DNA of 64,000 bases from Branchiostoma belcheri (lineage: Eukaryota; Chordata; Leptocardii; Amphioxiformes; Branchiostomatidae), in assembly GCF_001625305.1 (NCBI RefSeq), contig NW_017804331.1, positions 1,527,256-1,591,255 of the forward strand, written 5' to 3'. Under the pieces are notes generated by a model. The model searched no databases. It was not told the origin of the DNA and was given only the letters and a program-made list of their open reading frames with translations. The translations under genes were made by a program, and so were the position numbers. Shown here one piece after another: positions 1 through 10,984 of this stretch. Each line of letters begins with the position of its first letter. Position 1 is the first letter of the stretch.

Positions 1-75
1 TGGCGTAACACACCAGCTTCTGTATCTGTATAGCCAGTATAACCGCCCTTCGGCGTAACACACCAGCTTCGCAGG
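1..75 (+). repeat. 50-bp dispersed minisatellite, about 1.5 units
   Basis: The unit contains ggcgtaacacaccagcttc, tgtatctgtatagcc and gtataaccgcccttc, repeating every 50 bases. Further blocks of the same family are at 3703, 8508, 36597, 56310, 60713 and 62035. Confidence 0.85.
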
Positions 76-702
76 CACGCGGCGTGGCGGCAGCTAGCTA
101 TATCATACCAAACGACTTGTTACACTCAATCTTTGCACATTTGATCGCAGGAGTTGTTTAAAGCTTTCTAGTGATGATGCCCCAACTGTGCTTGGTGGCA
201 AGGAGTTTCAGTCTACGATAGTTCTGGGGAAATACAAGTTTTTGAATACCTCAATTCTCGGTTGATAACTCTGATATTTGAAGGCATGACTGTTTCTTGT
301 TCTTTTCTGGGCTGGTATCAGATACTTAGTGGTTGGTACATCCACCAGTTTATTAGTCATTTTGTACATCTTACAGCTTATACAGGGTATACAGCTTGTG
401 CTGCCACTTACTACTTAGCCTCTACCAGCCTGTGGGAGGAGGCTGGACACAGTAAAATTGGCCAAATACTAAAATAAAGACATAACATCCCAAGGGAGAT
501 GGTCTGCTAAAGAGTACATTTTGCTGCACCCAATTTAGCTACATGTACTTGGCACCTATTAGATTGTGGACATAGCGACCCCCAACAGGCTTTGGGTACG
601 TGTGGACTAACCTTTTTTTTTTTAAATGTGCGGAACATGTAATTCAGCCTTCGGATTGCCAAATTTTCCTTGAATAAAAGCCATTTATCATTATTTTTAT
701 TA

Positions 703-814
703 CACCAGATGTCAAGGCGGACGAATCAGTCCACTACCATCAACCCTCCCAGTATCCTCCTGCCGGTAAAACCGACGACTCTCTGCTGGGTTTCCTGTGG
801 CATAAAACTCACTA
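703..814 (+). pseudogene. Truncated upstream copy of the SMG8 exon at 1085
   Basis: This segment repeats the acceptor and first half of the exon at 1085-1345, starting MSRRTNQSTTINPPSILLP. It has lost seven bases where the exon encodes the GAD of PTGADD, which shifts the frame. The match stops after the WVSCG/FLW region, with no donor. It looks like a tandem, decayed exon fragment, or an uncollapsed second haplotype, because an assembly gap follows closely. Confidence 0.75.
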
Positions 815-898
815 TCATAGCTTTATATAAAACTAATATCATAATGCAGCAAGATTAAACCGTAACTTCAAGATAATATCATAATATTCTTATATTAT

Positions 899-1013
899 CA
901 CCAGATGTCCATCGACCCCCCCCCCCCANNNNNNNNNNNNNNNNNNNNACACACACACACTATCTTTCTGCCGGAAAAACCCACCAGCGCTGACGACTCC
1001 CTGCTGGGCTTCA
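899..1013 (+). pseudogene. Second truncated copy of the same SMG8 exon, split by the assembly gap
   Basis: The acceptor and first codons (caccagatgtcc) recur at 899-910, then a C-run, a gap and a CA-run. From 961 to 1013 the copy resumes in the exon frame as IFLPEKPTSADDSLLGF, against ILLPAKPTGADDSLLGF in the true exon. Some third positions differ without changing the residue. The following bases (gccaaatgcaccttgaataaa) repeat 657-677, so the whole block is a tandem duplication. Confidence 0.7.
929..948. other. Assembly gap (20 N)
   Basis: Twenty undetermined bases lie between a poly-C run and a CA dinucleotide run, inside the duplicated SMG8 exon block. The true length is unknown, and the surrounding duplication may be partly an assembly artefact. 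Confidence 0.99.
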
Positions 1014-1084
1014 GATCGCCAAATGCACCTTGAATAAAGCCATGAAGTATTCATAACTTGTTACTATTATTCTTATTACACCAG

Positions 1085-4000
1085 ATGTCGAGGCGGACAA
1101 ATCAGTCCACTACCATCAACCCTCCCAGTATCCTCCTGCCTGCAAAACCCACCGGTGCGGACGACTCTCTGCTGGGTTTCCTGTGGCAGCATGTGGAGCT
1201 GGTGCTCAGCGGGAAAGGGTTCGATGACAGCGTCGGGAGAAACCCGCAACCGTCGCACTTCGAGCTCCCAACCTGCGGGAAGTGGCTGACTGTGTGCAAC
1301 GTGCTGTACGAACTTCTCCTGACGGAATCCGGGCAGAATGCAAAGGTTTGTTGGCATGAAAGTTCATCTGAGTTGGTAAAATACACGACGAAAATTAAAC
1401 AGTTCTCCAACTCAACAACGAAAATGACTCACCAGAAATTTTCGACTGATTCGCTCAGTCTTCATCAGCTTTATGACCCAAATGCTATAGACACGTGAAA
1501 TGCCGTCAGCAAATGTTTGTTTTGTTTTATTTCTTAGCACATAGTATATAGATAACATAATAAAGAAAAAAAGACAAACAGTGTGCAGGAGGCGGAGGGA
1601 AGCCTAGTAGGCTTATACTGAGCCTGCCTCCTTAATAAATGATACATAATATATACTATAATGAAAGAAGATAAGGAAGTGGCTGACTGTGTGCAACGTG
1701 CTGTATGAACTGCTATTGACAGATTCCGGGCAGAACGCGAAGGTTGTACCTTGTGTGCTGATGCTATTGTCTAAAACCTATCTAGTGGTTTTTTGACAAA
1801 ATATTTATACATAAACACACGACGAAAGTTCAGCTATGCTGGGGAGCTTTCGAGACGTACTCTGTCTCTTCATCAACTTGATTCTAGTGGTGTTATGATG
1901 TTATTCATCTCTGTTAATACTGATTATGTTTACTGAAAGAAAAGATTATTGTTTTTGCTCAGTTTCTTCTTCTTCTCTAAACCAATAAGGTCAATGACCT
2001 GAACCAGATGTCTGTCACCATGGTAACTAGTGTTGGGTTACATCATGTTGCAATTTTATAGCAGGAGGGATTTAGACTCCTCCTATTTGTTGTGGTAAGC
2101 TTTTGTATGACATATGTAAGAATTTATGCTAACTCTATCTATTTGTAATAATGGGCGGATAATGTTGTAAATATACAACATATTTCATGCACTTCACTTT
2201 GACATGCCAGTTGATAATCAATAAATCTGAATTTGAAAGGTTGAGAGCAGTCTGGAGAGCATGGGCAGCTGCCTGGATGTGGAGACTAAGTTCTCGGATA
2301 GTCGCTGCAGTAAGGTCCTGCCGCTGGCCAGCAGTGCCTACCAGAACAACCTTCCCTCACACTACACCAGCAAGGTATTGGTATTGTATTTATATTTAGG
2401 CCACACCAAGTAATTTTTATGGGACATACTCTGGACACCCTAAATCTAGTGCGAAAAACTCAAAATGACTAGATTTGAAATATACTAAGGGATGACAAAT
2501 GTTAGGACACACATTGAATGAGAGAACACAGAGTAACAACCAACAAGACTTAGTCTTTTATTCGTCATGAAAACAGCAATAAATCAGTGGAACAGCAGTT
2601 GTCTTCCTGCCCTGTTTCCTTCCTTTAAGATTGTTTCTTTCCTTTAATCATATCTTTATGTATTTCCATTGTAAGGTTCACAACAACCAGCTAGGGCAGG
2701 CGCTGAAGGTGTTTAAGCAGCACGCGCGCGGGCCGGCGTATGATCACTACGTACTGCAGCTGCAGGAGGACTGCGAGAAGTTCTGGGCTAACGGGCGTCA
2801 GCTGTGCGAAGAGAGAAGCCTCACGGGACAGCACTGTGTGCATCCGGTCAGTCAAATACCTGCTGTACATTTAGTCTCTACCAGGCACTGCGGGTCGCTG
2901 GAAAAATAGTAGAAATTGGTCAAAATAAAGGTAATACTGTACCAGGGAGGTTAACCAGCCAGAGGGGGTACATTTTGCTACCCATGGTACATTTGTACTA
3001 TTTTTTCAGCGATCCGGGGTTCCTTGTAGAGGCTTCAGTACATTGCAAATTGCCTTGAAAAAGGAGATTCTCGAGGAAAAAAGATATTTGTGTTGCATTG
3101 GTTTGTGTGAGCACTGTGTGCATCCGGTGAGTTACTGTTGTATCCAGAGCCGTGCCTCTCTAGTCTTGTGCCTGAATGGGTTAGGGTTAGGATCAGGCTC
3201 GGTTCCAGATAGTCTCCACATATCCAAGAACTCAGGTTTTCCCCAGGCACGGTTCTGGTTCTGGATACTCATGGACTATCAAGAACCGTGCCTATCTAGT
3301 TCAATGCCTGAATGGGAAAATAGTCCTGAACTATACATGCACAATATACAAGCTATTCCATTGTTGTGACCTATACCTTACCCAGCGGGTATGTATGTAT
3401 GTACAATAAAGCTTCATTCATACATTCATTTGACCTGTTGTGCTAAGCCTGTACTCTCTGCCCTGTGCAGTTCCACACGCTGCCGAAACCCGGCCAGCCG
3501 TCCGACCCGGAGCCAACGGACAGCCAGGTGGTTCCCTGCATGCCCCACAACAGCCGGGCGCGCTCCCTGTGTGCCTGCAACTGTGGACGCAAACAGGCCC
3601 AGAGGGACGATCCCTTCGATGTCAAAGTACGGTTCCTCTTTGTATTATACACCAATGTGTAGTATATATAGTTATGCTGTATGCTTCTTGGCAAATCAGT
3701 CAAATCTGTATCTGTATCTGTATAGCCGGTATAACCGCCTTTTGGCGTAACACACCAGCTTCGTAATCAGTTACACTGAGGAGTACATAGACTACCTTGC
3801 CATGAGTATTATTCTGTCTCAGCTGTCAAAATGTTTGGCATTGGCAAATTTGTCAAACTGCCAAAAAATAATGCATACATGATATCAAGTTTATTTACAC
3901 TTACATGTACCTTCATGAGGACAGGTTAAGTAATAGAAATATCTTGCATTCAATTCTCCCGAAGAAAATCAAGATTTGTTTAAAGTTAAAATTTTGGTCC

Positions 4001-7000
4001 AACACAAAAAAGTTCTCTCACCTAGAGCTTTCGACCAGTCACTCTGGTCTTCCTCAGTAGACTGACCCATCGTCTACCAGATACCTTTGACCCAGTGTTG
4101 ACGTCACATTTCAAAGAAGCCATGTGACAAGCTTCACTGGGTCAGTCTACTGAGGAAGAACAGAGTGACTGGTCGAAAGCTGTAGGTGAGAGAACTTTTT
4201 TGTGTTGGACCAAAAGTTTTAACTCTTCATCTTCATCTTTGCCGGGGCTCAAAGGTGTTATGTGAGCCCCGGCTACACCCCCATATAGCCCCTGATGGGG
4301 CACTTTAGGGGGGGGGGCCTTGGTCTAAGGCGGGCAGGCCTCCAGCCTGGCCCGGAAGGACTCAACGGTGGGAGCCATAACTACTGGGCCAGGCTCTAAA
4401 CATGTAACTACCAACACAGATGACCTTTCATGATAGTAAATTCAAGATTTGTTCCTTCTTCTCCAGGCAGCGAACCATGACTTCTTCAGCCTGATGGAGG
4501 AAAAGTGCTGCTCCAGTTTAGAGCACATCTCGTTCCCAGTGTTCCAGCGGCAGCCACAGGGCACGCCTGGTGAGGAGGCAAACCCCCCAGAGGAGGAACC
4601 ACCTCCAACACTCCAGCCTGAGGTAGCTTTATGTTTTACCTTTGCAGTAAGAAACGTTGTAGGAAAACATATTATTAATCAAGTATTGTTTATGATTATG
4701 TTACAAAAATTTACAAATTGTGTACATCTCAGCCAGAGGTGTCGATGAAGGCTGATCCAGAGCCGAGCAAGAGGAAAGACTCGGTCCTGTCATCTGCAAC
4801 CACCACTGCCAGCGGAGGCCTCAGTCTGGCTCTCAGCTTAGGTAGGAAACACTTGGGTCATGGACTTTATTTTATCCAACAGTACATGTATGTGTGCTCT
4901 ATGAGGTGTAGAGCAAGGCATCTGGAGGATTCACTGCTTAGTGCTCCACCATTGTTATGAAATAAAGACTAAGCTTTAACTTCCAACACTTAGATTACAG
5001 AATTGGGACTTACCCAAATTTTCGGTTGACTCCATCAACCCTATTTACGGAATGGACCCGTCTACTCTTGGAACGTGACGTCAGAGACACGTGACCGTAG
5101 TAGCGGGTCATACGTGTCAGATAACTTGTGTCGCACCCCGTCTCTGTTAATTGTAGGTCTGTGAGCTCTTATGTAGACCGCCTCCTTCACTCCTCTTGCA
5201 AAGAAGGTCACGTGTCTCTGACGTCACGTTCCAAGAGTAGACGGGTCCATTCCGTGAACAAGGTTGATGGAGTCAACCAAAAATTTGGGTAATTCCTAGT
5301 TCTGTAATCTAAGTGTCGGAAGTTAAAGCTTAGTCTTTATTTCATAATGACTTGTACCAACACAGATGAACTTTCATGCTATGAATTGTTGTTGTTACAA
5401 TTTGATTAGCTTTGTGTGAATCATTTACAGTGTTGCATGGTGGTAAAGATATATGGTATAGTCTCTAAAAAGAAATTTTCATGTTAAAGATAGGTGTACC
5501 AACTCCTGAAAATTACACAATGTGTCTTTTGCTGTTTCCATGTATACAACAACTTACATAATTTTCAGTCTGCACTGGAGCAAAGGTCTTAATGATATGT
5601 CAATTTGTGATCATGCGACAGCCTATGACGCATGTGACCGGGACCTTAAGAAATCCGAATGCTCCATGTTTTGCAACATTCAGCTGTCTTAATACCAAAA
5701 AAAATGTTTTAGATCCTATAAATGTTGGCGGTTGGTTTTGTCCCAGCATGCTTGAAAATTGTACGCAATCAAAATCTGTCTTAGACACGTCAGTTTGTGA
5801 ATGTACAACGTATATGACCGGCTCTAAAGGAAATCTAGGTGCTCCGTGTTTTGACGTGCATGTGGGTATTGCGTGTTCAGGTGTCCAGGTCAGTCCTGTG
5901 GTAGCGATATATTACCAAATATTACCAACTCAGATGAACTTTCATGCTACGTTAGTTTGTACGACAGCCATATGAGGTATGTATCCAGGCCCTAGTAAAG
6001 CTAGCTCCGTGTTTTGACGTGCATGTGGGTATTGCGTGTCCAGGTCAGTCCGGAGGGAGCGACATGTACATGTTTGAAAAATCCCGATGCCTGTGCTACA
6101 TGTACATGTTTTAAATTGCATGCGTTGTGTATGTTCGTAGCCTCCTTCGCAGTCTTGTTAGCCGCGAGGGTCGATTTGCTGCCGAGGGAGTTTTGCCACG
6201 GAGAGAAGGTTTCGCGCTCCAACAAGACTGCTTCCAGTCAGGGACTAAAAAGGGTTTTCGGGAATGGTTGGCGTTCTACCGACGGGTTGATCGGCAACCG
6301 CTAGAAAGTTACAAGTTTTGGCTTGTCGAGCAACGGGGCGTGAACACCTCCCTACCCTGGTGGCGTTTATTGCGGGAAGTTCACACATCCATGCCAATCG
6401 CTCCTAAGTGTTTTTTGATAGCCCTTTTTAGTCGCCCACTGGAAGCAGTCTTGTTGGAGCGTGAAACCTTCTCTCCGTGGCAAAAACTCCCTCGGCAGCA
6501 AATCGTCCCTCGCGGCCGCATATTACTCGCGTTGCTCAGAGAAAAAATAACGCTGACGCCCAACAAGACTGCGAAGGAGGCTTGTGTGTTCAGGTGTCCA
6601 GGTCAGGCTGGTTGGTGTCTCTATGATATCAGGCTGGGAATTATCTAATGACGTATGTACGTGGTAAAGGCACATGCACATGTTTTAACTTGCATGCGGG
6701 GTGTGTCCGGGTGTCCAGGTCAGTCCGGAGGGAGCGACATGTTTGTGAGCATGCTGCATGCTGACCAGAACTCGGACAGCCTGGCAGCCGTGGGCATGGA
6801 CGGCATGATGGCTGCCGACAACCAACAACAGGAGGCCGAGGCTGGTCGGTGTACAACACATAGTTACCTAATATACATCATAAAAACATATAGATTATAC
6901 CTACAGATTATACCTACAGATTATACCTATAGATTATGCCTATAGATTATAGATTATACCTATAGATTATAGATTATACCTATAGATTATAGATTATACC

Positions 7001-10000
7001 TATAGATTATACCTATAGATTATACCTGGAAATACCTAGTTTTAATGTAATGTTATGTAATTATGATTTTATGTACAACTTTGAAAAGGTGTCCTAACAT
7101 GAACACCTGTTCCACCTTACTAGGAAGAGTAAGGATGTCCTACTACATTACTGCACTGTATATTATGTACATGTAACTATAACTATAAAAAGAACTGAAT
7201 TACTGATTTTAACCGATAGCAGAATAGAAACAATATCAGAGACAAATTAATACAAATCATTTACATTCAGTAAAGGTGGCTGATTTTTTCACCTCACAGA
7301 GAAGACAGCCCAGATATAGATTCACAGTAGTCAGACAAACAAATATGAATCATGTACATTCAGTGAACGTAATTAATTTTTCTCTGTAACATTACACTTT
7401 TACAGAGAAGACAGCCCAGCTGGTGCGTCAGCCGTCAGTGACAGAGTCTCTCCCCGGCATGCTGCACTCGGACTGCCCACCGGGGGTCCTGCCCAAGTAC
7501 TCCTCCTGGGAGCTGGTGGGTAGTAAATAAACTCTGGTCTCTTAGCATCTATATGTCACATACTACAAATTGATTTATTAAGATGCCCTTTAGCCCCATG
7601 GCTAATCTTCCAGGGCTTTTTAGACAAGACAATGCAATACATGAAACAGATATACACAAAGCACAGATTACATACCTTCGCAATAGGAAAACATATCAAC
7701 ACATCATAAGGTCAATGACCTGGACTAGACGTCTGTCACCATGGTAACTAGCATTGTAGCAGCCACAGGGCACTCCCGGTGAGGAGGCAGCACCCGTGCC
7801 CAAGGAGGACCCTTGGTAGTAAATATAGAATACCACACGGTGTATTCTGTATTGCCGACCGATTATGATTAAGTATTTTTTTGTTATTTCTTTGATTTGT
7901 ATATATGATTTATTACTATCATGTTCAAGTACTTTATTATTTATGATCTACTATTCCTAAGTTTGTATTATTTGGAGTTTGACCTCTGACATCTCACCCC
8001 TGACAGACCTTGTATTTTGATTTATGATTTCACTGTTACATTTAATTACTATCATTTTATATTACCTTATTTTCTGCATGGGCTCCCTTGGAAATCAGCC
8101 CCAAGGGGCTGAAGGGACCACCCATATGTCTTGAAGATGGATAAATAAATAAAAATAAATAATATAAATCGCCCGAGGTACCAGCCCGACCGCGGGTCAG
8201 ATCGTCCAAAGGCTTGAGGGCGATCTGACTCACGGGAGGGCTGGGACCAAGGGTGATGCGGATGTCTTTTTAGTTGTCCCAGCCTAAATTTTAGTGGTCA
8301 TTGGCCATTGGACAACCTTTAATTTTGAGCCCTGTGCTAATTATCATACTCAAAAAAGTCATGACCGTTACAGGTTTGTCTGGGCCCGGCCGGGCAGTAC
8401 TACCCGAGTCTGGGGCTGGAGCAGCCGGGGTTCATACACGGCAGCAACTTACTACTGGCCTGGGACATCCCCATCCACACTGAACGGCCTCAGCAAGGTG
8501 GGACCTATACCTGCACAGCCGGTATAACCGCCCTTCAGCATAACACACCAGCTTCTGTATCTGTATAGCCGGTATAACACACCAGCTTCTGTATCTGTAT
8601 AGCCGGTATAACTGTCCTTCGGCGAAATACACCAGCTTCTGTATCTGTACAGCCAGTATTACCGCCATTCAGCGTAACTCACCAGCTTTGGACACGGTTC
8701 TGGATAGTCTCATCAGCATATTCAAGAACATAGATTTTCTCCATGCACAGTTCTGGATACATGTAGACTATCAGGCACGGTTCTGGATACATACAGACCA
8801 GGAATTTCTGTGATGCTGGCACTGCTGACCACTTTAAATTAGTATTTCTGGTAGGAGAAGGATAAAGTATTAGTAATTCAAATCTTGTATGTTTGTTGTA
8901 GGAGACCTGGAATTTCTGTGATACTGGCACTGCTATGGCCAACTTGGTATTTCTGGTAGGAGAAGCATTTATGTAATTCAAATCTCGTATGTCTGTTGTA
9001 GGAGACCAAGCCTGGCCAGCGCCAGGCGAGTCCCAGACTGTACGACGGTCAATTCCTCACGGCGGCAAGCCGCGCCGGGGAGCCAAGGACTCCGACTCCT
9101 TCGTACGCGTGTACGTCGGCTACGAGTACGAATGCGCCCGCGGACACCGCTTCCTCTGCAGCGGCCCGGACAAGGTGAGGTTTTTTCTTAATTTCTTTGC
9201 AACATTTGACAAATGCATCTTTTACATCAAATCTCTCCTTGAATTTCAAACAGTGCAACACTTCCTATGTATGAATCAGATTTGTATACATGTATACAGA
9301 TTGCATACTTAGCAAGTAGTATTGATTGTTTCAAACCTGATAATGAGTGAGTGTGTACTAAAATGTGTTGTCAACCTATTATTACATTGTGTATGGCTTA
9401 TGATATACTTGATAATCTATCGTTTTGCCAGTTCTAACCACAGAGGTTTGACAGTCTTACATTCATACATAGTGTTCAACATAACAAGTGAACTGCATTA
9501 ACATGACTGCCATTCCCTGCCCAGGTGATGAAGACCTCCACATCCGGAGCTGTGAAAGAAACGGCGCTGAAGCTGCTGAGCATGGACATGCCTCTGTACT
9601 TCCCCTGCCCCTGTCCCTCCAGGTCAGATTCACATGTACTACATCTCGGTATACAATAATATCAATTGCAAGAAGAATTGTACATTGTGAGCATTTCAAT
9701 TATCCATGAAAGTGTACGCACAGTGGGGAAACTGCAAGGTGAGAGACACAAGAATGCACCTTCAGCACAAGGACAGAAAGTGTACGCACAGTGTACGCAC
9801 AGTGGGGAAACTGCAAGGTGAGAGACACAAGAATGCACCTTCAGCACAAGGACAGACCAACAAAAAAAGACAGATATAGACATAAAGTGTTGTTGTTGTA
9901 CTAGAGATACAGGTTTAGTGAGTTTTTCTGTGAGTGTGTAAATGATCCATGAAGCGCACGTACATTGTGACAACTGGAAGAAAAAGGGTCCCAAGGATGT

Positions 10001-10848
10001 GTGTTCAGCACCAAGGACAGACCAACACAAAACAAAAGCAGATACAATGTATAGATATTGTTGTTGTACTACTTCTGAATGCACATCTGAATGCATGACC
10101 AGTTCCAGCTGTACAATTTTCCATTTTCCGCAGAGGTGCTAAGCCCCACCTGGGCCATCTGGTGCGAGTGTTCCTCACCACCACAGACCCCTGTACAGAT
10201 AGAGACATTTCTATTGTTTCACTAATTAGAGACACAAATTTAGCCTGGTATAACTTAATACATGTCCCAAATGCATCACTATTCACAGCTGTACAATTTT
10301 ATTGTATTTTATACTGGGATGTATGTGCATTATGATTAGGAAAATTGCAAGATTGTATGTGTGTTCAGTACCAAGGACAGACCAACACAAAAGCAGATAC
10401 AAAAATTTTTGTTGTTGTACTAGTTAGAGACACTTGATACATTTGTATGAATACCTAACGATTTTATTATTAGTTAGAGGCAGTCTATAAATGTCCCAAA
10501 GCATGGATATTCACAGCTGTACAATTTTCCATTTTCCGCAGAGGTGCGAAGCCCCACCTTGGCCAGTTGATGCGAGTGTTCCTCACCACGCCGGACCCCC
10601 CTGTACAGATCCACCTGCACCCCCGGCTCCAGCCAGGACCCCCTCCCTGCCCAACCTTCTACCCCCAGGAAGAGGACATCCCCCTGCCCCCCTCGCGGCT
10701 CTGGGTGCTGCGTTTGCCGTTCGTGTACGTGGGAGAGGCCGGAGTGATCTCGCCTCCACGCGACTCACAGCCACTGCTCAGCTGTAAGGTGCTGAAGGGA
10801 CTGCTCAAGGCAACTATTGTGGAGGAGGAAGAAGTTTTAGCTCACTAA
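1085..10848 (+). CDS. SMG8: SMG8, nonsense-mediated mRNA decay factor (C-terminal part, 12 exons)
   Basis: SMG8 is a subunit of the SMG1 kinase complex (SMG1-SMG8-SMG9), which controls UPF1 phosphorylation in nonsense-mediated decay. Exons read from splice sites and phase: 1085-1345, 2240-2374, 2676-2846, 3471-3626, 4467-4622, 4733-4841, 6719-6844, 7406-7515, 8374-8497, 9002-9174, 9525-9622 and 10542-10848. They join into 1926 bases, 641 codons plus TAA, with every phase matching. Family-typical stretches are CACNCGRKQAQRDDPFDVK (exon 4), FFSLMEEKCC (exon 5), LSLALSLGQSG (exon 6/7 junction), RQPSVTESLPGM (exon 8), RFLCSGPDK (exon 10), LKLLSMDMPLY (exon 11) and LWVLRLPFVYV near the C-terminus. 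SMG8 proteins are close to 1000 residues, so the N-terminal third lies upstream of the window. The cysteine-rich CACNC segment is intact. Nearly every intron contains truncated copies of neighbouring exon edges, listed separately. The family call is from remembered sequence and I consider it secure. Confidence 0.93.
1672..1745 (+). pseudogene. Downstream copy of the 3' edge of the SMG8 exon at 1085, with donor
   Basis: The segment repeats the last 24 or so codons of the exon (KWLTVCNVLYELLLTDSGQNAK) followed by a GT donor, but has no acceptor. Against 1274-1345 I count eight base differences, seven of them synonymous and one Glu to Asp. It cannot be spliced in alone because it lacks a 3' splice site and a complete exon. 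Confidence 0.8.
3105..3131 (+). pseudogene. Copy of the 3' edge and donor of SMG8 exon 2676-2846
   Basis: The end of the exon (gcactgtgtgcatccg) and a GTGAGT donor recur 280 bases downstream of the real donor. Only about 17 exon bases are copied. This is another exon-edge echo with a usable-looking 5' splice site. Confidence 0.7.
3703..3764 (+). repeat. 50-bp dispersed minisatellite, single unit
   Basis: One unit with an extended tctgta run at its start, in the SMG8 intron after exon 3471-3626. Same family as position 1. Confidence 0.8.
3985..4223. mobile_element. Foldback element, 'ggtccaacacaa' family
   Basis: Inverted arms of about 75 bases run from gttaaaattttggtccaaca to tgttggaccaaaagttttaac, including the internal gactggtcgaaagct / agctttcgaccagtc pair. 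The centre holds a tgacgtca palindrome and atgtgacaagc. A half copy lies at 52437-52592. Non-autonomous; no coding capacity. Confidence 0.75.
4955..5347. mobile_element. Foldback element with about 140-bp arms
   Basis: The left arm starts ttatgaaataaagactaagc and the right arm ends with its complement; both contain ttccaagagtagacgggtcc or its complement and a gtgacgtcagagacacgtga core. The spacer is about 110 bases. A copy lacking the right arm is at 14957-15195 in the carboxypeptidase gene. The element carries a CRE-like TGACGTCA and an E-box-like CACGTG in each arm. Confidence 0.8.
5850..6080 (+). pseudogene. Two copies of the acceptor edge of SMG8 exon 6719
   Basis: The stretch gttttgacgtgcatgtgggt followed by gtgtccag and exon bases occurs at about 5851-5905 and 6010-6065. 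The second copy carries the exon start ggtcagtccggagggagcga, identical to the true exon at 6719. A further partial copy lies at 6588-6610, just before the real acceptor. None continues through the exon. Confidence 0.75.
6140..6581. mobile_element. Inverted-repeat element, GCCTCCTTCGCAG family, copy 1
   Basis: Starts GCCTCCTTCGCAGTCTTGTT and ends with the complement. Inner complementary parts include ccacggagagaaggtttcgc. The left flank is TA, but the right flank has decayed to TT. It is inserted among the duplicated acceptor copies of SMG8 exon 6719. The open frames inside are read-through of the arms. Confidence 0.8.
6889..7030. repeat. AT-rich tandem repeat (tatagattatacc)
   Basis: Irregular 12-25 base units of tatagattatacc repeat directly after SMG8 exon 6719-6844. 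Confidence 0.85.
7290..7313 (+). pseudogene. Copy of the acceptor edge of SMG8 exon 7406
   Basis: The acceptor and first 14 exon bases (agagaagacagcccag) recur at 7298-7313, just over 100 bases upstream of the true exon start at 7406. Flanking intron sequence (aatcatttacattcagt) is duplicated as well, so this is a tandem duplication that cut off just inside the exon. Confidence 0.75.
7749..7802 (+). pseudogene. Displaced copy of part of SMG8 exon 4467
   Basis: The bases gcagccacagggcac, then a segment encoding GEEAxP, match the interior of the exon at 4467-4622 (around 4549-4600). They sit about 3.2 kb downstream, in the intron after exon 7406-7515. The copy has no splice sites of its own. 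Confidence 0.65.
8177..8248. repeat. GC-rich imperfect hairpin
   Basis: Two 28-base arms (starting ggtaccagcccg and ending gggctgggacc) pair at about 22 of 28 positions around a 16-base loop. It lies next to an A/T-rich tail (aaataaataaa), so it may be the end of a mobile element. Confidence 0.5.
8508..8690 (+). repeat. 50-bp dispersed minisatellite, about 3.5 units
   Basis: Tandem units of the 50-bp family begin 11 bases after the donor of SMG8 exon 8374-8497, one of them shortened. The open frames across it on the minus strand come from the repeat and are not genes. Confidence 0.85.
8795..9003. repeat. Two tandem units ending in the acceptor of SMG8 exon 9002
   Basis: Two units of about 100 bases, each running from ggaatttctgtgatactggc to a tgttgtag acceptor plus gagacc, lie head to tail. 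The second unit supplies the acceptor used at 9001/9002. The first ends in a near-identical acceptor at 8901 that leads into the next unit, not into exon. Confidence 0.8.
9708..9858. repeat. Direct repeat of about 65-75 bp in the last SMG8 intron
   Basis: The segment gtacgcacagtggggaaact through aaggacag is present twice in tandem. Similar sequence recurs at 9990-10030 and 10355-10395, so the whole last intron is built from partial duplications. Confidence 0.8.
10108..10199 (+). pseudogene. Upstream copy of the acceptor part of the last SMG8 exon
   Basis: The intron end cagctgtacaattttccatt, the acceptor, and about 65 exon bases are repeated 407 bases before the real exon (10542). The copy reads GAKPHLGHLVRVFLTTTDP against GAKPHLGQLMRVFLTTPDP, with four or more silent third-base changes, and then loses the match at tacagat. 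It has a good acceptor but no polyadenylation exon behind it. Confidence 0.8.
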
Positions 10849-10984
10849 AGAGCGACTCTTCTACTGGTCTTGACACACTGTGTACAGTATTTACAGGCTT
10901 GTTGTACCGGGGAAATTTCCCTGGCTCTTTCGACAAGCACAATGAACAGTGGGCCCATCCTAAGGACCCTGACCCTTTCCAGTA

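Noticed and set aside
5592..5975. 127-codon frame in an SMG8 intron
   Set aside because: It crosses duplicated acceptor sequence and has no conserved motif or splice support.
6127..6648. 173-codon frame in an SMG8 intron
   Set aside because: It lies across an inverted-repeat transposon, and the same peptides occur on both strands and at 58888-59257.
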